DNA of 14,888 nucleotides, from assembly GCA_024860865.1 (NCBI GenBank), contig JACRDV010000077.1, positions 1 through 14,888 on the forward strand, in the 5' to 3' direction. Under the pieces are notes generated by a model, which was not told the origin of the DNA, made no database searches, and saw only the letters and a program-made list of their open reading frames with translations. The translations under genes and the position numbers were made by a program. The stretch comes from Methanobacteriota archaeon (lineage in GTDB: Archaea; JACRDV01). This document shows, one piece after another, positions 1 through 6,403 of the stretch. The first letter of the stretch is position 1. Every line of letters starts with the position of its first letter.

Positions 1-39
1 AATGGAAAACACAATCAGCACAAGTCTGGCACTTTGCAT
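1..39 (-). CDS. Possible 5' end of an exported or membrane protein, cut by the window edge
   Basis: Thirteen codons run leftward off the window from an ATG at 39 and read MQSARLVLIVFSI, which resembles the start of a signal peptide or first membrane helix. A TATA-like stretch at about 58-66 on the minus strand would place transcription start close to this ATG, giving a leaderless message. There is too little sequence to name a family. The overlapping rightward open frame from base 2 looks less like a gene. Low confidence. Confidence 0.25.
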   Translation of the reverse strand, partial: MQSARLVLIVFSI

Positions 40-172
40 TCTTGAATTTGTATTCGTGTTATATGATACATATTCAACATTCGTAAAAATAAATATTTTT
101 TTCTTTTCAACTTCCGAATCAATTCGATTTAATTTCGAAAAAAGTCAACTTCTTTTTTTAATTAGAAAAATT

Positions 173-211
173 AAGTCTAAGTCTAAATCAATATTCAAGT
201 CTAAATTAGAC
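173..211. repeat. Short direct repeats ending in a small palindrome
   Basis: The octamer AAGTCTAA occurs three times (173-180, 179-186, 197-204). The last copy runs into a perfect odd-centred palindrome, GTCTAA-A-TTAGAC, at 199-211. Twelve bases of that palindrome (TCTAAATTAGAC) recur at 483-494. The palindrome is small and AT-rich, so chance is possible. The exact 12-base recurrence in the same non-coding stretch is the main support for calling it a repeat. A role as a regulator site is only a guess. Confidence 0.35.
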
Positions 212-236
212 CGGAAACAAGGGGGGTTAAGAATTC

Positions 237-389
237 TCAAGGGAAGATGCGGAGCAGAAGTTCATCAATTTCATCTTCCGCTGCTCTTTCTTCAGCTTCA
301 TCATCCGCTGTATTTTCTTTCTTGAGTCGCTTTTCATTCGCCCTTGGTTGCAACTCTGTTTCTATTTCTCTTGCCTTTATTTTTATCAT
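237..389 (-). CDS. Small charged hypothetical protein, 50 aa
   Basis: A minus-strand frame from an ATG at 389 to a TGA at 237-239 encodes a very charged 50-residue protein. It starts MIKIKAREIETELQPR and continues into an Asp/Glu/Ala-rich stretch that looks helical or coiled-coil (DDEAEERAAEDEIDELL). It ends in a hydrophobic RIFP. The G+C content is visibly higher than in the surrounding spacer and the amino acid make-up is protein-like, unlike the overlapping plus-strand frame. An in-frame TAG sits two codons upstream of the ATG and there is no Shine-Dalgarno, so a leaderless message would be needed. No family is recognised. The next minus-strand frame begins at 39. Confidence 0.42.
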   Translation of the reverse strand: MIKIKAREIETELQPRANEKRLKKENTADDEAEERAAEDEIDELLLRIFP

Positions 390-757
390 AAACTATAGGA
401 CAGAGCTTTGAAAGTTAAAGATTAACCCAATAAACCATACAAAAATTACAGTTTTAGTAAAAATTTTTTGTCATTTTTTAACTCTAAATTAGACTCATAA
501 TTAAAACTTATTTCTTAAACCGATAGAATTTAGCCTTCCTACTTTCCTATTTAACTCTAGTTTTCCTTTTGCTTCTATGATTGTCATAGTTATTAGACAA
601 CAAATCTACAATCCATAGAGCACAAGCAAATAAAAATGTATTCGCTTTGTGTTTTGTTATAATTCATAATTAAGAAGAAAATTGCATTTGGCTGTAAGAT
701 TTCATCCCTGACAAGGGCGAATCCTATAAATGTTTTAATCAAATGGAATAAAAGGAA
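390..757. other. AT-rich spacer without a recognisable gene
   Basis: This stretch holds no convincing reading frame on either strand. It contains the second copy of TCTAAATTAGAC (483-494) and, at its right end, the promoter of the flavin reductase. On the minus strand its left end would be the promoter region of the small charged protein. No tRNA-like or other RNA fold was recognised by eye. Confidence 0.5.
724..731 (+). promoter_or_regulatory. TATA box of the flavin reductase gene
   Basis: CTATAAAT lies about 30 bases before the GTG start at 758. In archaea transcription starts roughly 25 bases downstream of the box, so the message would begin within a few bases of the start codon, which means leaderless or nearly so. 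The AGGAAG just before the GTG is too close to act as a normal Shine-Dalgarno. Confidence 0.5.
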
Positions 758-1327
758 GTGATTAAGATAAAAGCAAAAAAAGTTGATATTGCACCAGATC
801 TAGCCTATAGGCTTCTTAATCCTAGACATGTTGTTTTAGTTAGTTGTATTGATAAAGCTGGCAAAGCAAACATCATAACTTTAGCTTGGTCAATGCCAAC
901 GTCGTTTAATCCTCCTTTAGTAGCGATAAGCGTTGCTCCAGAAAGATATTCACATAAATTAATTCAAGAAACGAAAGAATTCGTTGTAAATGTTCCAACA
1001 ATCAAAATAATAAAAGAAACTTTATTTTGCGGCAGAAGAAGCGGAAAGAATTACAATAAGTTTAAGGAAACTACGTTAACTCCTTTACCGGCAAAAAAAG
1101 TAAAACCCCCTATAATCAAAGAATGTATCGCTCATTTAGAATGTAAATTAAGCAACCAAATAGAAACTGGAGACCACACTATTTTTATCGGAAATATAGT
1201 TGCTGCTTACGCAAACGAACGCATTTTCAATGACACTTATCATGTTAAAAAAGTAAAACCAGTTTACCATCTTGGGAAAGATGATTTTGTAACAATTAAC
1301 CCTAAAAAAATTAGACCTCGACTGTGA
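758..1327 (+). CDS. Flavin reductase / flavoredoxin family protein (FMN-binding split barrel)
   Basis: A 189-residue protein of the flavin reductase-like, FMN-binding split-barrel family (COG1853 type, cytosolic). These proteins bind FMN and act as flavin reductases or flavoredoxins passing electrons to partner enzymes. Family signs are the N-terminal PRHVVLVSCID strand (about residues 22-32), the ITLAWSMPTSFNPP segment (40-53), the CGRRSGKNYNKF loop (91-102) and the ETGDHTIFIGNIV strand near 136-148. The length is normal for the family. The start is a GTG with a TATA box at 724-731. An upstream in-frame ATG at 743 is followed at once by a stop. The gene is followed after 77 bases by the RmlD-like gene, which has its own promoter-like box, so the two need not be co-transcribed. 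The physiological partner cannot be told from the sequence. Confidence 0.88.
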   Translation: MIKIKAKKVDIAPDLAYRLLNPRHVVLVSCIDKAGKANIITLAWSMPTSFNPPLVAISVAPERYSHKLIQETKEFVVNVPTIKIIKETLFCGRRSGKNYNKFKETTLTPLPAKKVKPPIIKECIAHLECKLSNQIETGDHTIFIGNIVAAYANERIFNDTYHVKKVKPVYHLGKDDFVTINPKKIRPRL

Positions 1328-1365
1328 AAGTTCTCTTTGATTTTACAACTTCATTTGAAATTGAG

Positions 1366-1373
1366 TTTAAATA
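1366..1373 (+). promoter_or_regulatory. TATA box of the RmlD-like gene
   Basis: TTTAAATA is centred about 35 bases before the ATG at 1405, which predicts a leader of fewer than about ten bases. No Shine-Dalgarno is visible before the ATG, in keeping with a nearly leaderless message. Confidence 0.45.
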
Positions 1374-1404
1374 GAAGATTTGCCCCTCTTTATTTCAATG
1401 GGGC

Positions 1405-2301
1405 ATGACTTTGAAGATATTGATAACTGGGGCTTCAGGCCTTTTGGGTAGCAAGATAGTAGAACTAAACAAAGATAGATACGAAATTATCCCAACACAT
1501 AGCACTCAACCTTTCCACCCAAATTCAGTGAAGATGGATATCATTGTTGGAGAGAATGTTCTCCAGGTCTTTAATAAATTCAGGCCAAATGTAGTAATAC
1601 ATACTGCAGCTGAAACAAATGTTGATAGATGCGAGAGCTACAAAAATGAGGCTTGGAAAGTTAACGTCGAAGGGACGAGAAATATAGCAGAAGCTTGTAA
1701 AAATGCTAATGCAAAACTGATTTTTATTTCAACGGATTATATTTTTAATGGAGAAAAAGGTCTCTATAACGAAGAAGATAAACCCAATCCAATAAACTAT
1801 TATGGATTAACGAAATTAAAAGGAGAAGAAATAGTAAGAGCACACTGCGAAGATTATATTATCGCACGCCCAAGCGTTCTGTATGGATGGCACTTAAAGA
1901 AAACCAATTATGTCACATGGGTAATAAATTCTCTCAAACAAGGAAAGAGAATAGATGTCGTTGAGGACCACTATAATTCTCCAACCTTAGCCGATAATTT
2001 AGCCGAAGCCGTGCTAAGAACGATTGAAACTGATGCAAATGGAACATATCACATAGCTGGAAGCGAAAGAATAAACAGATGCGACTTTGCACTTAAAATA
2101 GCAGAAGCATTTAAACTCGATAAAACACTTATAAATTCTATTAAAATGGAAGATCTTAAGGTATGGATTGCAAAAAGGCCAAAAGATTCTTCTTTAAGTG
2201 TAGATAAAGCTCAAAAAGAATTAAAAGTAGGGCTTTTGAATGTTAAGGAAGGGCTAGTGAAAATGAAAAAAAGGGAAAATTCTGAAAAATGTCATTTATA
2301 G
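1405..2301 (+). CDS. RmlD-like NAD(P)-dependent sugar-nucleotide reductase (extended SDR)
   Basis: A 298-residue extended short-chain dehydrogenase/reductase most like dTDP-4-dehydrorhamnose reductase (RmlD), which makes dTDP-L-rhamnose with NAD(P)H. Visible are the Rossmann motif GASGLLG (residues 9-15), HTAAETNVDRCE (66-77), STDYIFNG (109-116), the catalytic YxxxK as Y133-GLT-K137, and RPSVLYG (155-161). All of these are typical of the RmlD/MAT2B branch. The length is normal. The start is ATG 1405, and an out-of-frame ATG at 1398 is rejected. No other rhamnose genes (rmlA, rmlB, rmlC) lie nearby, so the exact sugar substrate is not fixed by context. A surface-glycan role is plausible given the STT3-like gene further right. 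A U-rich run at about 2307-2320 could end transcription. Confidence 0.85.
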   Translation: MTLKILITGASGLLGSKIVELNKDRYEIIPTHSTQPFHPNSVKMDIIVGENVLQVFNKFRPNVVIHTAAETNVDRCESYKNEAWKVNVEGTRNIAEACKNANAKLIFISTDYIFNGEKGLYNEEDKPNPINYYGLTKLKGEEIVRAHCEDYIIARPSVLYGWHLKKTNYVTWVINSLKQGKRIDVVEDHYNSPTLADNLAEAVLRTIETDANGTYHIAGSERINRCDFALKIAEAFKLDKTLINSIKMEDLKVWIAKRPKDSSLSVDKAQKELKVGLLNVKEGLVKMKKRENSEKCHL

Positions 2302-2387
2302 ATTGATTTTTATTTTTTATATATGCTGTTTCCAAAATAAAAGTTAAATTTGTACAAAAAAGATTTCAATAAATTAGAGGTCCATCA

Positions 2388-2792
2388 ATGGAAGAGCTTA
2401 AAAAATTCTTTAAAGGGCGAAGAGAAGTAATAGCAGCTTACCTCTTTGGCTCAAGGGCTGAGGGTTTTGAAAGAAAAGAGAGCGATTATGATATAGCTAT
2501 TTTATTGGATGAGAAAGCTTTACAGATAGATCTTTTTGGTTATCGTCTTAGAATGATGAGTGAGCTATCAGACTTCCTAAAAAAAGATGTAGAGCTTATT
2601 ATTCTCAATAATGCTCCACTATTTTTGGCTTCTCAAATAATATCTAAAGGTAAGATACTTCACGATAAAGACCCTGATAAAAGAGCTTTTTTCGAAATGA
2701 AACTGATGAGTAGATTCTATGATTACAAGAAAATAATGCACCAATATTTAGAAAACTTTAGGGAGAGAGTGTTAGAAGAGGGTTTGGGTTGA
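2388..2792 (+). CDS. mntA: MntA-type nucleotidyltransferase antitoxin
   Basis: A 134-residue minimal nucleotidyltransferase. The Pol-beta-type active site is GSRAEG (residues 21-26) followed by SDYDIAI with D33 and D35, and KKDVELIIL (65-73) supplies the likely third acidic residue. In the MntA-HepT (type VII) toxin-antitoxin family such proteins neutralise the HEPN RNase HepT by adding AMP to a tyrosine near its active site. The start is ATG 2388 with a clear AGAGGT Shine-Dalgarno at 2376-2381. A TATA-like TTATATATG precedes it at about 2317. The gene overlaps the start of a damaged hepT by four bases (TTGA), the usual tight coupling of such pairs. All active-site residues are present, so this half looks functional although its partner is broken. 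Confidence 0.85.
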   Translation: MEELKKFFKGRREVIAAYLFGSRAEGFERKESDYDIAILLDEKALQIDLFGYRLRMMSELSDFLKKDVELIILNNAPLFLASQIISKGKILHDKDPDKRAFFEMKLMSRFYDYKKIMHQYLENFRERVLEEGLG

Positions 2793-3015
2793 TAGACAAA
2801 GACGTAATAGGAGTTAGGCTGGACAAGCTTAATTACTACGTAAGAGAGTTAAAAAACTAAGAAAGTTAGACATGGTACCTCTTAGAAATATTTTGGTTCA
2901 TGGATATCTTGAAGTTAATCAAGAAGAAGTTTATTCTTTTTTACAGAAGAGGTTAAAAGAATTTGATGCCTTTGCCAAAGCTATATTAATTTTTTTAAAG
3001 CAACTTAAAAGTTGA
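2789..3015 (+). pseudogene. hepT: Damaged HepT (HEPN/DUF86) toxin gene: internal deletion plus -1 frameshift
   Basis: Starting at TTG 2789, overlapping the mntA stop, the first 23 codons give a HepT-like N-terminus (IDKDVIGVRLDKLNYYVREL) and then meet a TAA at 2858-2860. The C-terminal half lies in the -1 frame and ends at 3013-3015. It contains RNILVHGY, the RX4HXY motif holding the RNase Arg/His and the tyrosine that MntA modifies, followed by the usual C-terminal helix. Joined at the frameshift, the product is about 75 residues, against about 135-145 for intact HepT, so the two middle helices (roughly 60-70 residues) are missing. The shift coincides exactly with an in-frame A AAA AAC heptamer (2851-2857), a canonical -1 slippery sequence. 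I read the gene as a decayed toxin. Programmed frameshifting, or translation of the 47-codon C-terminal part from ATG 2872, are alternatives. Confidence 0.75.
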
Positions 3016-3037
3016 CTAAAAGAAAATTCTCTATGTA

Positions 3038-3093
3038 AGATATTATTTTTTATTTCTTAAGAAAAATTATGAATTTTTAAGAAGAAAATATCT
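3038..3093. repeat. Long imperfect inverted repeat between hepT remnant and the PurM-like gene
   Basis: The outer arms AGATATT (3038-3044) and AATATCT (3087-3093) are perfectly complementary. The inner arms AAAAATT (3062-3068) and AATTTTT (3072-3078) enclose a three-base loop, and TTCTT/AAGAA segments lie between. The whole can fold into one imperfect AT-rich hairpin. It sits between two co-directional genes, 38 bases before the next start, so it could end the mntA transcript or serve as an operator for the next unit. Confidence 0.45.
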
Positions 3094-3130
3094 CTTAATG
3101 GACTAGAATCTTTAGTTAGAGGTTTAACTT

Positions 3131-4507
3131 GTGGTTGATTTAGAAGGACTAACTCGCAAAAAACTAAAAGATGGTTTTAGTGATGAACAAATTCTAAAAT
3201 TGCTAGCTGAAACTATTCGCGACTATAAAAAAATTTCACCTGAAAAAGCGAATTTCTTTGCTAAAGCTGTTTTTGACGAAATAAAAACAACTCTTAAAAC
3301 TCAGTCGATAACCGATCACTTTCTGAAAGAGCTGATAGAATATCCAAAAGCGAACATTTCAATGGGTGAAATTGGCGTTGGATCTCGTGGCGAAGGCGAT
3401 TTTTTCATTCACAAAAAGATTGCAGAAATTGTTAAAGAAACTAAATCCACAGTAGTTGGGCCAAGAGCTCAAGATGATGCAGGTGTTGTAAGAGCAGACC
3501 CATATTATATTGCAGTAACAGTTGATGGCACTCACTCTAGATTAAGCGAATATCCTTTTTTAGCCGGATTTCATGTTGCCCGCGCTGCTCTAAGGGACAT
3601 ATATGTTATGGGTGGTAATCCAATCGCAATGTTAACTGATTTGCACCTGGCTGACGATGGTGATGTTGGAAAACTCTTTGACTTTACAGCTGGAGTTTGT
3701 ACAATCTCAGAGTTAACTGATATACCGCTTGCTGCCGGGAGCACGTTGCGCGTGGGTGGCGACTTAGTGCTTGGTGACCGGATGGTGAGTTGTGTTGGAG
3801 CAGTTGGAGTTATTAATGGCAGGCCAACAGCTCGAAAAAATGCCGAACCTAAAGATGTTATATTGATGACAGAAGGTGCTGGAGGAGGAACTATCACAAC
3901 AACTGCAATTTATAATGGTTATTTCGATGTTGTTAAAGAAACTCTTAATATTAATTTCATTCAAGCTTGTCAAGCTCTACTCCAAGCAAATTTGCTAAAT
4001 CAAATTCATGCTATGGCAGATGTGACCAATGGAGGGCTTCGCGGTGATGCTTGGGAAATTTCGAGAAGTGCTAATGTCAAACTTACTTTCAATGAAAAAG
4101 CGATCAAAAGTGTTGTTAATAAAAAAGTTCTAAAAATGCTAGAAAGCCTTAAGATAGATTACTTAGGTGTTTCATTGGATGCTCTTCTATTGATAGCTCC
4201 AAAATCAATTGCTGACTATGTAAAAACAATTATTGAACGAACTGGAATTAAAGTTGCTGAAATCGGTAACGTTGAGAAAGGTCCAGCTGGAGCAATTTTA
4301 TTTTCTCAAAATACTAAAAAAGAACTTACACCTCTATTTAGAGAGGCAGCATATACTAAAATTAAAAAGGCCATCGGAGAAAAAAAACCGCCAAATTTTG
4401 AAAAAATGAAGAAAAATGTCGAGAAAGCTTTAAGAGTTGCTTTAGAGAAAAAAGATAATACAATTGCCTGGATTAAAGCTCATAATGCCGAAAAATTCAA
4501 AGGTTAA
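3131..4507 (+). CDS. PurM/SelD/HypE superfamily protein (AIR synthase-related, COG2144-like)
   Basis: A 458-residue protein whose centre is an AIR synthase-type ATP-binding fold shared by PurM, SelD, ThiL and HypE. Visible are the GVGSRGEGDF segment (82-91), the acidic metal/ATP motif AQDDAGVVR (113-121), VDGTHSRL (131-138), AALRDIYVMGGNP (152-164) and, in the C-terminal domain, DVTNGGLRGDAWEI (297-310). It lacks the N-terminal Cys/Sec-Gly-x-x-Lys loop of true selenophosphate synthetase, so it is not SelD. An N-terminal helical extension of about 80 residues and a Lys-rich C-terminal helix make it longer than a simple PurM. The start is GTG 3131 with GAGG about nine bases upstream. It is separated by 35 bases from pdxS and probably shares its transcript. 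An ATP-dependent reaction is likely but the substrate is unknown. Confidence 0.8.
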   Translation: MVDLEGLTRKKLKDGFSDEQILKLLAETIRDYKKISPEKANFFAKAVFDEIKTTLKTQSITDHFLKELIEYPKANISMGEIGVGSRGEGDFFIHKKIAEIVKETKSTVVGPRAQDDAGVVRADPYYIAVTVDGTHSRLSEYPFLAGFHVARAALRDIYVMGGNPIAMLTDLHLADDGDVGKLFDFTAGVCTISELTDIPLAAGSTLRVGGDLVLGDRMVSCVGAVGVINGRPTARKNAEPKDVILMTEGAGGGTITTTAIYNGYFDVVKETLNINFIQACQALLQANLLNQIHAMADVTNGGLRGDAWEISRSANVKLTFNEKAIKSVVNKKVLKMLESLKIDYLGVSLDALLLIAPKSIADYVKTIIERTGIKVAEIGNVEKGPAGAILFSQNTKKELTPLFREAAYTKIKKAIGEKKPPNFEKMKKNVEKALRVALEKKDNTIAWIKAHNAEKFKG

Positions 4508-4529
4508 TTCTCCTAAATTAAATTTTCTC

Positions 4530-4534
4530 GGAGG
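4530..4534 (+). promoter_or_regulatory. Shine-Dalgarno that fixes the TTG start of pdxS
   Basis: A strong GGAGG lies eight bases before TTG 4543, the codon from which PdxS gets its standard length. The presence of a good internal ribosome site, with only 35 bases after the preceding stop, supports translation of pdxS as part of a longer message. Confidence 0.7.
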
Positions 4535-4542
4535 ACTCTCTC

Positions 4543-5430
4543 TTGAAAGTATTTAAGGGAACTGTTAGAGTTAAACGAGGATTCTGCCAAATGACCAAAG
4601 GCGGTGTAATAATGGATGTCATAAATGGCGAACAGGCTGGAATCGCAGAGGATGCTGGAGCAGTTGCGGTTATGGCACTGGAGCGAGTACCAGCGGATAT
4701 CAGAGCAGCCGGTGGAGTAGCTAGAATGGCTGACCCAATTAAAGTTCAAGAAGTCATGGATGCGGTGACAATACCAGTTATGGCAAAAGTTAGAATTGGT
4801 CATTTTGTTGAAGCTCAAATTCTAGAAGCGCTTGGGGTAGATACTCTTGATGAGAGTGAAGTTTTGACTCCAGCAGATGAAGAGCATCATATTGACAAAT
4901 GGAAGTTTAAAGTTCCTTTTGTTTGCGGTGCTCGAGATTTAGGTGAGGCTTTGAGGAGGATTGGTGAAGGAGCATCGATGATAAGAACAAAAGGTGAAGC
5001 TGGAACTGGAAATGTTGTTGAAGCTGTTAGGCATATGCGCCTTATCATAGGAACAATCCGAAAACTTCAGAATATGCTTGAAGAGGAGTTGATGTCCACC
5101 TCAAAAGAGTTGGGTGCTCCTTATGAGCTTGTTGTTGAGACTGCTAAATTAGGTAGATTGCCTGTTGTTAATTTCGCTGCAGGTGGAATTGCAACCCCAG
5201 CTGATGCTGCAATGATGATGCAACTTGGAGCTGATGGTGTTTTTGTCGGCTCTGGAATTTTTAAATCGTCTAATCCTTCTATTCGAGCTGAAGCAATAGT
5301 TGATGCTGTCGCTCATTTTGATGACCCGAAAGTACTGGCTGAGGTATCGAAGAACTTAGGTGAGCCGATGCGAGGTATCGATATTCGAACTCTTGCAAAG
5401 GAGGAGCTTTTACAAACAAGAGGTAGATAA
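4543..5430 (+). CDS. pdxS: Pyridoxal 5'-phosphate synthase subunit PdxS
   Basis: A 295-residue (beta/alpha)8-barrel lyase subunit. With ammonia from PdxT it builds pyridoxal 5'-phosphate from ribose 5-phosphate and glyceraldehyde 3-phosphate, in the DXP-independent route, as a large PdxS/PdxT cytosolic complex. Key residues are all present: D25 (GVIMDVING), the first catalytic lysine K82 in MAKVRIGH, and the second lysine K150 in [11 protein letters not shown]. The phosphate-binding end [15 protein letters not shown] and [12 protein letters not shown] is also intact. The length matches the family. It starts at TTG with GGAGG upstream. The stop codon abuts the ATG of a small membrane protein, and pdxT follows after that. 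The order PurM-like, pdxS, small TM protein, pdxT suggests one operon. Confidence 0.97.
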   Translation: MKVFKGTVRVKRGFCQMTKGGVIMDVINGEQAGIAEDAGAVAVMALERVPADIRAAGGVARMADPIKVQEVMDAVTIPVMAKVRIGHFVEAQILEALGVDTLDESEVLTPADEEHHIDKWKFKVPFVCGARDLGEALRRIGEGASMIRTKGEAGTGNVVEAVRHMRLIIGTIRKLQNMLEEELMSTSKELGAPYELVVETAKLGRLPVVNFAAGGIATPADAAMMMQLGADGVFVGSGIFKSSNPSIRAEAIVDAVAHFDDPKVLAEVSKNLGEPMRGIDIRTLAKEELLQTRGR

Positions 5431-5610
5431 ATGTCAATTAAAGAAGAATTTGATATTGAAGAAGAGTTTAGGAAAATAGATGAATTAACTGGAAAAAAAT
5501 GGGACAAGCCACTCTTTTATCTTTCTTTAGCTCTTTTTATAGCTGCGATAATTCTTTTAATTTTTGAAATAATAAGATTGCTTAGAGGAGAGAACTTGGC
5601 AGTTTATTAA
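5431..5610 (+). CDS. 59-residue single-pass membrane protein between pdxS and pdxT
   Basis: An ATG directly follows the pdxS stop (TAAATG) and opens a 59-codon frame ending at TAA 5608-5610. The first 27 residues are charged and probably cytosolic (MSIKEEFDIEEEFRKIDELT, then GKKWDKP). One strongly hydrophobic helix follows at about 28-50 (LFYLSLALFIAAIILLIFEI), then a basic RLLRG and a short tail, which favours an N-in or N-out anchor with no clear rule. GC use and codon pattern are like the neighbours, and the zero-base spacing argues for translational coupling with pdxS. No family is recognised. A link to vitamin B6 synthesis, for example holding the synthase at the membrane, is only an inference from position. 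Confidence 0.75.
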   Translation: MSIKEEFDIEEEFRKIDELTGKKWDKPLFYLSLALFIAAIILLIFEIIRLLRGENLAVY

Positions 5611-5646
5611 AAGAAATACGCGACCTCCTCAAAATGAAGTGAAACT

Positions 5647-6240
5647 ATGAAAATTGGAGTTATCGGATTACAAGGAGACATTGCTGAGCACATTAGTGCA
5701 GTTCATAAAGCCATGAGAGAAGAAAATATTTCAGGCGAAGTAGTGTGGATTAGGAAAGCAGAGCAAATCAACGGATTGGATCGAATTATTTTGCCAGGTG
5801 GAGAAAGCACAACAATCGGAAAACTGATTGTTAAAGCAGGAATCGATGTTGCTTTGCGCGAAGTTGCACAGAAAGGCACACCAATTATGGGCACTTGTGC
5901 TGGCTTGGTTCTATTAGCCAACGAAGGCGATGACCATGTAGTAAAAACAGGCCAGGTTTTGTTAGGGCTAATGGACATTAAAATCAAAAGAAATGCATTT
6001 GGGAGGCAACCAGAGTCATTTGAAACCGATTTGGATATCTCAGAGCTAGGAAGCAGACCTTTTAGGGGTGTTTTCATCCGCGCTCCAGCAATTGAAAAAG
6101 CGGGAAAGAATGTGCAAATTTTAGCCAAATTTGAAGACAAAATTGTTGCTGCACGGCAAAAAAACCTACTTGTTACCTCCTTTCATCCAGAATTAACAGA
6201 TGATACGCGATTTCATTCTTATTTTTTGAGATTGCACTAA
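5647..6240 (+). CDS. pdxT: Pyridoxal 5'-phosphate synthase glutaminase subunit PdxT
   Basis: A 197-residue class I glutamine amidotransferase of the PdxT family. It hydrolyses glutamine and channels ammonia to PdxS. The catalytic triad is visible as Cys84 in GTCAGLVLL and His180/Glu182 in SFHPELTDD. The substrate-binding PGGESTTIGKL (50-60) and the PdxS-contact start MKIGVIGLQGDI are typical. The length is normal. The start is ATG 5647, with a weak GAAGTGA-type ribosome site about six bases before it. It lies 36 bases after the small membrane protein and is the last gene of the cluster, and the following 160 bases hold no gene. Both synthase subunits are intact, so the cell should make its own PLP. 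Confidence 0.97.
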   Translation: MKIGVIGLQGDIAEHISAVHKAMREENISGEVVWIRKAEQINGLDRIILPGGESTTIGKLIVKAGIDVALREVAQKGTPIMGTCAGLVLLANEGDDHVVKTGQVLLGLMDIKIKRNAFGRQPESFETDLDISELGSRPFRGVFIRAPAIEKAGKNVQILAKFEDKIVAARQKNLLVTSFHPELTDDTRFHSYFLRLH

Positions 6241-6403
6241 ACTTCATTCCAGTTGTAAACATGCCGTCAAATCAAATAGACTGTTAGAATTCTTTCTTTA
6301 AAAAAATTCGAATATAACTATATTATTATTATTAATAAGGCAAAATTTTAGAAATATCGAGCTGCACAAAATCTCATAGTTCGATAATAGAAAGGCGGAA
6401 TTT

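Noticed and set aside
2-325. Plus-strand open frame of 107 codons at the left edge
   Set aside because: Composition is Phe/Ser/Lys-rich low complexity from AT-rich spacer. It runs antisense to the more protein-like minus-strand frame at 237-389, and no domain is visible.
3571-3973. Two minus-strand frames within the PurM-like gene
   Set aside because: They are shadows of a well-supported gene with conserved motifs in the plus-strand frame.
3131-4507. Selenophosphate synthetase (SelD)
   Set aside because: The ATP-binding fold fits, but the N-terminal Cys/Sec catalytic loop with its lysine is absent, so only a superfamily call is justified.
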